Below, in pieces: positions 55,400 to 64,000 of a stretch of 64,000 nt of DNA (the first letter of the stretch is position 1; each line of letters starts with the position of its first letter). Position numbers and translations under genes: made by a program. The notes under the pieces were generated by a model, which worked only from the letters and a program-made list of their open reading frames with translations, made no database searches and had not been told where the DNA came from. The DNA comes from Lucinisca nassula (lineage: Eukaryota > Mollusca > Bivalvia > Lucinida > Lucinidae), in NCBI GenBank assembly GCA_963580285.1, contig OY757016.1:46205124-46269123 (forward strand), given 5' to 3'.

Positions 55400-57310
55400 C
55401 TGTTTATGCTCGCCTGGATTTACGTTGATGTTTTTAAGAGCTCATAATTTGCAAACCGTAAGATGGATTTGGTTCATGTTTGTTATGGTGATAGATATAG
55501 GTCCAAACTTTTATTCCGCAATACAACCGCCCATGCCTATTGCCCCGAGGACAAGGTGATGGATCTAGAATTTTTATACTAAAATTATTTCGAGATTTTT
55601 ATCTCAAACATTTTAATGACTGCTCATATTTTCCAAACCGTACGATAAATTTAGTTCATACATATTTGGTATGATGATAGCTATATTCAGCAATATCGCC
55701 GCCAATATCCGTGGTCACGGACTTAGAATATTTATGTTAGAGTTTTTCAACGGGTCATATTTTGCAAACCGTACGATGGGTTTGGTATATGGTTGTTATG
55801 ATGATAGATAAAGGTCCAAACTTTTATTCAGCAATACCGTCACCCATGACATCAAAGTCAAGGTCAAGGTCACATACTTTTAATTTTTTTGGTTATAGTT
55901 TTATTGAGCTGATATCTTCCAATTCATACGGGTAGAACTTTTATTCAGCCATTCTCTATCCATGCCGATGACCTCAAGGTCAAGGTCACGGACTTAGAAA
56001 TTTTACGTTAAAAGAATTTTAGAGCGTCGGCGTCGGCGTTTGCGTTGGAGTCGGCGTCCGCATTTGCGTTAAATTTTTAAGAGCTCATAATTTCCAAACC
56101 GAACGGTGGATTTGGTTCATGTTTGGTATGATGATGGACATAGATTCAAAGTTTTATTCAACAATACTGCAAACACTATGCCACAACTGTTACAAGATGT
56201 ACCTGTTGATAATGTTATCTCATTCTTAAAAGCAATCGGACTTTTTCATAAGATTTAATTATTCAGATTTTAAGACACCAGTATGCATATATAAAAACAG
56301 AAGTGAAGGAAATGAACAGGAGTCGATACAATTATTCCACAGCTCCCAGCAGTGACACCAAAGGAAAAGAAACAAAAACATGAGATAACTAGACCCTAAA
56401 GGAAACATCAATAGCGGAAAGCCAAAAGCACAGTTACTTTCCCACAAATGGCCAACTGACCATCCAAAACAAAATAATATAAGCGGAACACACACTCAAA
56501 GACAAACCACAAAAAAAACGCGACAGTAGAACAGCCTTGGAACAGCCAGTGAAACGAATTCCACTGGGGTGGTGGGGTGGGCTTAAATCGATTTTACGCA
56601 GCTGCAGACCTCGACCTTCCTTCCGTCGCGATATAGACAATAATTTGTTCAGTCCGCATGAAGCCCTACTCTCAACATCCTCATAACATTTAACAGCTTT
56701 TGATCATAATAGAAGTGAAGGTAATGATAAATCGATAACTCGTTTGTCGCTTATGACCCACAGAGAGGGTGGCCGCGTCGTCACACACGAAATCGTCATC
56801 ATCACTAATCAGCAATACCAGTACCCATGCCAATGGCCTCAAAGTTAAGGTCATGGACCTAGAAATTTTATATTCTTTTTTTTTATTATTTATTTTTTTA
56901 GGTTAATGTTTTTTACTGCTCGTATTTCAAAGCTGTACGATGAAATTAGTTCATAATTGGTAGATAATATATATAATTCCAAAGTTTTGTTCAATAATAT
57001 CTCCGCCAATAGCCGTACGGTGGCTTTGGTTCATGTTTGGTATGATGAGAGATATAGGTCCAAACTTTGTTTTCAGTAATACCACTATACATGCCCATGG
57101 CCTCAATGTCAAGGTAATGGACCTGAAATTTTATTGTAAGGTTTTTTTCGAAATTTTATGTTAAAATTTAAACTGGTCGTTTTTCCAATCCGTCCGATAA
57201 ATTTAGTTCATATTTGGTAAAAATAATAGATATGGATCCAAAGTTTTATTCAGGAATATCACCACCCATGTCCTTGACCGTGGTATGATGGAGAATCAAG
57301 GCAACATACT
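55400..57310 (+). repeat. Array J, 120-180 bp diverged units, split by family D
   Basis: Units share CATAATTTGCAAACCG, GATGGATTTGGTTCATG, AACTTTTATTCAGCAATA and CCCATGCC; starts near 55441, 55623, 55745, 55911, 56084, then 56921, 57003 and 57176 after the D insertion. TCAAGGTCAAGGTCAC occurs at 55867 and 55977. A GGCGTC-rich stretch (56024-56065) is inside. Confidence 0.8.
56290..56690 (+). repeat. Family D copy inside array J
   Basis: ACAGAAGTGAAGGAAATG to TTCAGTCCGCATGAAGCC, followed by a second start-like AATAGAAGTGAAGGTAATG at 56709. Confidence 0.82.
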
Positions 57311-57342
57311 TAGAAATGTTTTATGGTATAACATACATATGG

Positions 57343-57372
57343 TCAGAATTATTTAGGCGTGTTTTCGTGATA
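57343..57372 (+). repeat. M1 right-terminal fragment
   Basis: GGTCAGAATTATTTAGGCG then TGTTTTCGTG. Confidence 0.6.
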
Positions 57373-57424
57373 CATTAATTTGATTTTATATTTTATTTAT
57401 TTAACGACGAACAACTTCATAATG

Positions 57425-57940
57425 TCCAAAAGCCATCATAGTGCAGGTTATATTTTCTGGTCCTTTGGGATCATTGAGTTCATTTAGAAGCATTTTGAAA
57501 ATAGAGTTCTGCTTAAGCCGGTGCTAGGGGGCGTGGCCGGTGTAGCACATTTCAGTACTGGTCATGAACAGACTCAATAAAACTCATTCTGCTATTTTCG
57601 TTTATTTGGTGTATTCTTTGCTTCCAAAGGATCTTACTATTCAGAACTTATTTATCTTCACTGCAGCTGGTGCTGTGCCGTGTGGCGGCCGTAAAAAGTC
57701 TCCCCATACATCCATCATAGTGCAGATTATATTTTCTGGTCCTTTGGGTTCATTGAGTTCATTTAGAAGCATTTTGAAAATAGAGCTCTGCTTAAGCCGG
57801 TGCTAGGGGCGTGGCCGGTGCAGCACATTTCAGTACCGGTCATGAACAGACTCAATAAAACCGAGTCTGCTATTTTCGTTTATTTGGTGTATTCTTTGCT
57901 TCCAAAGGATCTAACTATTCAGAACTTATTCATCAGGTGT
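57425..57940 (+). repeat. Repeat G, two tandem units
   Basis: Period about 290 bp: TGGTCCTTTGGGATCATTG at 57458 and TGGTCCTTTGGGTTCATTG at 57738; CTTGCTTCCAAAGGATC-type blocks after each. It has the extra block AAGCCGGTGCTAGGGG absent from other G copies. Confidence 0.85.
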
Positions 57941-58739
57941 AATAAACAAGTAGACAGGAAATACCGTCAACGTCACACGAGGAATACCAGCAGCCCAAAG
58001 GCCACATGTAGAAAATGCACAAATAATTTACGATTTAATGGACGATTTAATGCAAGAACAAAGACAACATAGTATGGGCATACATACTGTTTACAATCCG
58101 GTGTCAGTAGAACGAAGGAAACAGATAATTGAGGATCCAAGGAAGATCAGATGCAAAAAAGAGAAATGATAAAGGAGAGGCGTGCCCTATTATAATACCA
58201 TAGAATATAAGTGACTATGTACTATAATGCGATAAGGAGGAAACATTGTGCGCGACGAAGTAATTTTGTAGGTTAAATCGTCTAATTTCGGGAATGTGTT
58301 TGAAAACAGCATCAAATAATAATTCGTTTTCTTCAGATTTAGGTCTGGCAATCCTTCTAACAGAATTCTCCAAAGATGTCGACATCAATAACCAAATTAT
58401 AGTTGAGTCCTGTGAATATTAATTCTGAAACTCTTTGGAGCATGATGTGTCTTTGGTGAAGCTATCTTGGACATGAGAGGAAGAACTGTTCGGAGTGAGA
58501 CGGCCCTGCTCCTTCGAGAAAGAGAACGTCAAAAACAAATATTGTAAACTAATAAGTACGAACCGCATTGGTGCGAATGGTTCATCATCAATATCGATAG
58601 ATCCGCCAGTCCAGCAGTTTTGTCTCCGATATGCATCGAACATATATTGTCCATTAAGAATGTTCATTCCATAGATATTGCAAAAGAATCGGTATTAACA
58701 CTTTACTTGGCTGTGTAAAGTTACATATTCAGCTTTGAC
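57941..58739. other. Unassigned sequence
   Basis: No gene or repeat recognised. Confidence 0.4.
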
Positions 58740-58910
58740 AGCTCGTACATGGAGGCCGCCATCTTTGTGATGACGTGGAAAGCTGAGATTTACCTCCAGC
58801 CAATCAAATTACTGTAATAACGTGACGAAGTTCACCGATTGGCTGAAGGGCTACCTTCGTCACGTTTACTTTGAAAAGTATAAAAGGCGCAATTCGTGAC
58901 GTGCGACCCA
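58740..58910 (+). promoter_or_regulatory. Promoter-like block: CCAAT boxes, CRE-like sites, TATA box
   Basis: AGCCAATCAA (58798) and GATTGGCTG (58838) are opposed CCAAT boxes; GATGACGTGG, CGTGACG and CGTCACG are CRE-like; AGTATAAAAGGCGC at 58877 is a strong TATA box 70-90 bp from the CCAAT boxes. Transcription would start near 58905. It could be a host promoter or the U3 of a solo LTR. Confidence 0.6.
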
Positions 58911-59845
58911 GAATCTGATTCCGAGACCCTAGTGATTCCACGATACTGTGAGAACAGGCGTGGCGAACTGCTCAAATATACGCTGTAGACTATCCTAGTG
59001 CTGTTAAAGCAATTGCTTCAATATGCAAACTAGTGAGTAGCGTTTGGTGAGAGCTAGAAAGCTGAGTCAAGGCCTTGAAACTGCAATCTTTGCTTTTGGA
59101 TCTGTTCGCGTAAGCAAGTGACTGTTATGAACAGTATTTTTGGCCTTAGCTTTTAGTTAAAGTTTCCCCAAAGGCACCGGGAATTGTTCTTTAGGTCGAG
59201 TGGTCGTTTTTGTGAACAGGAGTCGCGCTCCTTATTTATTCATTTTACTGTGGGAAATTATTGAGTTGGACTTGGTGGAGCATATGGTACATTCGTGCTC
59301 CTCGACTGTAGGCCGCGGTCTGCCAGGGTTGACTGGTACTTCTCCAAATCCCGGATTTCCCACCGCTGGCTAGGAAAACTTTAGTTTGATCTAGTATTTA
59401 TTTGGCCAGATACTAGACCCTTTCCGTTGCGTTAAGAGGATTGCAGTTTCAATTGTTTGACTCAGCACAGCACTCCTTCCCCTTCCTGTTTTCGGGAACC
59501 AACTGAAGGCCTGGCGCAGCGACGTACATCTTTTAGCACATATCTTATAGATGCAATGTAGAGCTATTTAAAGTTCGTCACTCGGCTCTTAAGCTGGTGT
59601 GATAGACGTTAATAAGTTTTAACTATTTTAGAAACTTGTATAGATCTAGTAATTTCATGCTAATTACCTCTAGTACTGTCATAGCTGAAATCAGGGTAAA
59701 GTTAAAGCAGCAGTCAGGCTCCTAGTGGTCTTTTATTTCCCATTTACAAGTGAGCGAGAAACGAGGCTTTCCCCAGATATATATATATATACAGTATGAA
59801 AAGAAAAGCCCTATGCATAAATACCCTGTCCGTGTATAACGTGCA
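58911..59845 (+). other. Possible transcript or LTR body downstream of the promoter
   Basis: Unlike the surroundings, about 900 bp with balanced base composition and no repeat seen elsewhere in the window. No long reading frame. Possible splice donors are GC|GTAAGC (59109) and CAA|GTGAGC (59748). TGGCGCAGCGACG at 59512 resembles an LTR primer-binding site. Confidence 0.35.
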
Positions 59846-59849
59846 TCGG

Positions 59850-60066
59850 TTACCAGTGTCCGTTAACAAGTCCAGTGTCCTTTAACAAGTTCAGTGTTCT
59901 TTAATAAGTCCAGTGTCCGCTAGCAAGACCAGTGTCCGTTAACAAGTCCAGTGTCCTTTAACAAGTTCAGTGTTCGTTAACAAGTCCAGTGTTCTTTAAC
60001 AAGTCCAGTGTCCTTTAACAGGTTTAGTGTCCGTATACAAAATCAGTGTCCACTGACCAGTCCAGC
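59850..60066 (+). repeat. 20-bp minisatellite
   Basis: About eleven units of CAGTGTCCTTTAACAAGTC type with small changes (TTCAGTGTTC..., CGTTAAC). Begins just beyond the promoter-linked region. Confidence 0.92.
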
Positions 60067-60299
60067 CATTGCATCCGTCGTGTCGAGCAAATAATAATAG
60101 AGACGGCAAATGTGGAGATTCAGAACACGATCGGGATACTAAGTTATATTAGTAACAGTTGGGGGTTGTTATTTGGTTGTATCGAGAACAATTTGAAACT
60201 GTTGCCATGTTATATAGGTAGACAAGAAGGTTGGTTGTCACAATACAAGAAAGGCTCGGGACGCTACGGGAGGTTTCTGGTATATTTGCACATTTAATA

Positions 60300-61690
60300 A
60301 ATTCACAGTTGAGGGAGTCGATTAGATTATAATTAAAGAGGGGTTTATTTAGATAATTTGATCCAAGTTTGATCCTACAGTAATTTACTTTCGGCCAGCC
60401 GTGCCCGAAAGCAAAAAGTTGATTTGGTTTGTAGGTCACATATAATTCCTTTATTTTTGATTTAAACTTACACAGACTGCCTGTTGCTTTCGTTTTGTTC
60501 GACAGATTAGCCCACTCGCGAATTGTCTTGGGAAAGTAAAATTTTGAGAAAAAAAAAATCTTTTTCCTCACGAATGGCACGAGGAAAGAATTAATTCTCC
60601 TTAAGCGACAAGTATCGGTATCATGAGGAATCAATCGACATGCGTTTTTTAAAATAAGAGGGTGTAAGAGAATTTACAATTTTGTAAAACAGAGTAAGTA
60701 TATCCTTTGCTCTATGATTTTCGTGTTTTGACCATCCCTGTTATTTTAATAATTTCTAGTAGTTAATAATTTTAAATGCTCCCGTTCTAACTGTTTCGGC
60801 TTTTATTTGAAATTTGTCGAGAGATTCTGGTTCTGATTTCAGACAAGAATCATAGATTGTGTCCCAATAGTCAGGGACGGGTCGGATAAGTGTTTTGTAT
60901 AAAGTTTCCCTGCAATGTTTTGGAATTTGATTTTGACATCTCCCTGCCCTTCATCACAGTGTGGATTATATTTCTAGTCTTTTGGTATCATTGATTTCAC
61001 TGCCGAATTAGAAACTATTTTGTGGGTCACTGATGAGTCCTAATTGGTCGAGACTAGCTAGACTGACCCAGAAAAAAAAACTTGCACACTCCAGCTTTTT
61101 CTGTTCTGTTTTGTAGTCCACCTTCCAAAGAGTAACCCTTATTAAATAACATTTCACTTCATCACAGCTGGTGTTAAGGGACCGTATGGCGTCCGTGAAA
61201 AGTCTCCATGCCCTTCATCATAGTGTGGGTTATATTTTCTAGTCCTTTGGGGTTACTGATTTCACTGCGGAATTAGGAACTATTTTAGGGTCACCGATGA
61301 GGCCTTATTGGCCGAAACAAGCTAGTCTGATCCAGAAAAATCTTGCACACTCCATGGCTTTCTGTTCTAATGTGTAGTCCATGCTTCCAAAGGATAACCC
61401 CTATTATAGAAAACTTTGTTTTTGGGATACGACCAAAAATCCGTTTTGGATGCGTTACATTTTACTAATCATTTCACACCGCAATGTTTTAGTCTTAGCA
61501 GATCTCTGTTTACTATATTAAAAAGAACTAGCATCATTTAATCTTTAATGAACCGAGTTGTCGTCCGCGAATTTTTTTTATTTTGCATTCCTTGTTTTCA
61601 GTGATATCATTTAAATAAATAAAAAATAGCAGTGGTCTTAGTATGGATCTTTGTGAAACTCCTGCAGTTACGTGTCCTAAATAGAAGTGG
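60300..61690 (-). pseudogene. LINE Z reverse transcriptase relic
   Basis: Read from right to left: VTAGVSQRSILRPLLFFIY, LNDITENKECKIK, then by frameshift KKFADDNSVH (catalytic FADD), VNRDLLRLKHCGVK and NASKTDFW. After a repeat G insertion it continues LYKTLIRPV, GTQSMI-like sequence, SEPESLDKFQIKAETVRTGA, and finally SKFYFPKTIREWANLSNKT, FKSKIKEL and KVNYCRIKLGSNYLN to about 60310. CR1/Jockey-like, with motifs in correct order, broken by frameshifts, stops and the insert. Confidence 0.87.
60945..61430 (+). repeat. Repeat G, two tandem units inside LINE Z
   Basis: CTCCCTGCCCTTCATCAC (60945) and CTCCATGCCCTTCATCAT (61205), period about 260 bp, each with GAGACTAGCTAGACTG-like blocks. Confidence 0.88.
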
Positions 61691-62022
61691 AGGCAATGAT
61701 CAGGAATCGATACAATTAACCCACAGCTCCCATCAGCGACACCAAAGGGAAAAAACACAAACATGAAACAACATACCCTAATGGAAACACCAATAGCGGA
61801 AAGCCAAAAGGACAGTTACTTTCCCACAGAACGGCCAATAGGCTATCCAAAATAAAATAATATGAGCGACACAAACACCCAAAGACAAACCATAACGAAA
61901 ATTAACCGCGACAGAAGAACCGCCTTTGCAAGGTCAGCGGAAACGAATTCCACTGTGGGGCTTAACTCTATTTTACGAGGCCACAATCCTCGCCCTTACT
62001 TCCGTCGCGATTAAGACAAATA
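61680..62022 (+). repeat. Family D copy
   Basis: AATAGAAGTGGAGGCAATG to CGCGATTAAGACAAATAA, then abrupt change to the H element end. The left edge abuts LINE Z. Confidence 0.87.
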
Positions 62023-64000
62023 ACCAGTGCTTCAGCTGAAGTGCACGACCCGCCGGATGCTTTTAGCTTTATGAGTGTTACCATATATGGGTATGGCGGC
62101 CATTTTGGTCATGTGACCTGTACCTAAAACGGTTCCCCCAATAAATTCGCCTTATCGTAAGGAGCAAAAATATATCTTATACTTTAGTACTGTATTCTGA
62201 ATCGTTTGCAGGATAAAATGCATTCTCACATTTTCCAATACAAAAGCATATGTGTCAAAGTTTGACCTAGGCACAAAGAAGGTCAAGGTCAACCAAGGGT
62301 CACCATTTTAGCAATTTATGATGGGCCTACGTCCCAGATGCCATTTATAAAGTTTCGTGGAAATCTGCCCAGTGGTTCTGGAGAAGACTATTTTTGAAGG
62401 GTTTTTACCATATATGGCTTGAATGCCATTTTGGTCATGTGACCTGGACCCCATTAGCAAATTTTGTTTTCCCCCATCCCATAGAAGCTCCATATGAAAT
62501 TTGACTTCAATCGGCCCAACGGTTTCCGAGGAGAAGCAGTTCGAAAATTTTCACATTTTTCGCCTCGGCGAGGCTATACCAAATGGAATGTAATATTTCG
62601 CAAGTTCATTGGTTAGATCTCATTGATATCTATCAGTATGCCAATTTTTTTTTTAAATATTCCAAGCGGTTAAGTCACTATCACCAATTTTCACAAACAG
62701 GTTACGGACGGACAGACGGACAGACCATATATGGCTTGGCAGCCATTTTGGTCATGTGAGCTGGACCCCATGAGAAAATTTTGGTTAGCCCTATCCCATA
62801 GAGGCTCCATATGAAATTTGACTTCAATCGGCCCAACTGTTTCTGAGGAGACGCAGTTCGAAAATTTTCACATTTTTCGCCTCGGCGAGGCTATACTACA
62901 TTGAACGTAATATTTCGCAAGTTCATTGGTTAGATCTCATTGATATCTATCAGTATGCCAAAAATTGTTTAAATAATCCAAGCGGTTAAGTCACTATCAC
63001 CAATTTTCACTAACGGGTTACGGATTTTTCGCCTCGGTGAGGCTATACTAAACGGAATGTAATATTTCGCAAGTTCATTGGTTAGATCTCATTGATATCT
63101 ATCAGTATGCCAAAAATTGTTTAAATATTCCAAGCGGTTAAGTCACTATCACCAATTTTCACAAACGGGTAACGGACGGACAGACAGACAGACCATATAT
63201 GGCTTGGCGGCCATTTTGGTCATGTGACCTGGACCCCATGAGCGAATTTTGGTTTCCCCCATCCCATAGAGGCTCCATATGAAATTTGACTTCAATCGGC
63301 CCAACGGTTTCCGAGGAGAACCAGTGCGAAAATTTTCACATTTTTCGCCTCGGCGAGTCTATACTAAATGGAATGTAATATTTCGCAAGTTCATTGGTTA
63401 GATCTCATTGATATCTATCAGTATGCCAAAAATTGTTTAAATATTCCAAGTGGTTAAGTCACTATCACCAATTTTCACAAACGGGTTACGGACGGACAGA
63501 CAGACAATATATGGCTTGGCGGCCATTTTGGTCATGTGACCTGCACCCCATGAGCAAAGTTTGGTTTCCCCCATCCCATAGAGGCTCCATATGAAATTTG
63601 ACTTCAATCGGCCAAACGATTTCCGAGGAGAAGCAGTTCGAAAATTTTCACATTTTTCGCCTCGGCGAGGCTATACTAAATGGAATGTAATATTTCTCAA
63701 GTTCATTGGTTAGATCTCATTGATATCTATCAGTATGCCAAAAAATGTTTAAATATTCCAAGCGGTTAAGTCACATAACCAATTTTCACAAACGGGTTAC
63801 GGATTTTTCGCCTCGGCGAGGCTATACTAAATGGAATGTAATATTTCGCAAGTTCATTGGTTAGATCTCATTGATATCTATCAGTATGCCAAAAATTGTT
63901 TAAATATACCAAGCGGTTAAGTCACTATCACCAATTTTCACAAACGGGTTTCGGACGGACAGACAGACAGACCATATATGGCTTCTCGGCCATTGTTGTC
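62023..64000 (-). repeat. Array H, inverted copy, open at window end
   Basis: Begins with the H terminus (ACCAGTGCTTCAGCTGAAG, GCACGACCCGCC), then minus-strand units. The complement of CCGTAACCCG lies at about 62699, 63013, 63168, 63482, 63795 and 63950, so full units of about 314 bp alternate with 155-bp half units that lack the CATATATGGC...TTCGAAAATT module. Continues past 64000. Confidence 0.92.

Overview
The window is non-coding, repeat-saturated nuclear DNA from a metazoan. The best fit is a marine mollusc, probably a bivalve: there are several tRNA-headed SINE families with a shared ACGTTAAAC-type tail, minisatellite-bearing 'pearl'-like elements with CA-rich tails, hairpin MITEs, and decayed LINE reverse transcriptases of types common in bivalve genomes. 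This assignment rests on repeat style only. I found no host protein-coding exon that I would defend. Every recognisable coding trace is a broken transposase or reverse transcriptase.

Two large terminal-inverted-repeat elements organise much of the window. T1 (7237-19805, 12.6 kb) begins and ends with CACCGTGTAGC, is flanked by the 5-bp duplication AGGCT, and splits one SINE copy; the two halves and their own target-site duplication lie 12.8 kb apart. T2 (36169-42746, 6.6 kb) begins and ends with CACACCGGTTACC, is flanked by ATGTT, and splits a copy of repeat G. Both carry conserved subterminal blocks at matching distances (about 415-480 bp) from each end. They look like members of one little-known class of DNA transposon.

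Region by region. 1-7140 holds MITEs, a 145-150 bp tandem array (E), a small pearl-like element and several SINEs. 7237-19805 is T1, filled with MITEs, the 320-bp array H, a LINE (X) broken by two insertions, and a LINE (Y) with an inverted 5' end. 20179-27072 holds SINEs, a Tc1-like element T3 (21355-26045) with a dead transposase and a nested 3.2-kb unit bounded by two direct copies of a 640-bp TIR element, and a long copy of family D. 27175-36168 holds hairpin MITEs, a second LINE X copy, a different RT remnant, and a three-deep nest (M5 and D in D). 36169-42746 is T2 with its SINEs, RT scraps and two long microsatellites. 42860-58700 alternates SINEs, family D copies, an exact 145-bp tandem element (F), hairpin MITEs and array J. 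58740-58910 looks like a TATA/CCAAT promoter or LTR. 60300-61690 is a third LINE (Z). 62023-64000 is a second, inverted H array running off the end.

Family names used here (SINE A, B, C, E, F, R; M1-M5; D; G; arrays E, F, H, J; LINE X, Y, Z; N1; P; Q) are local labels. Boundaries backed by target-site duplications or TIRs are good to a few bases; others are approximate.
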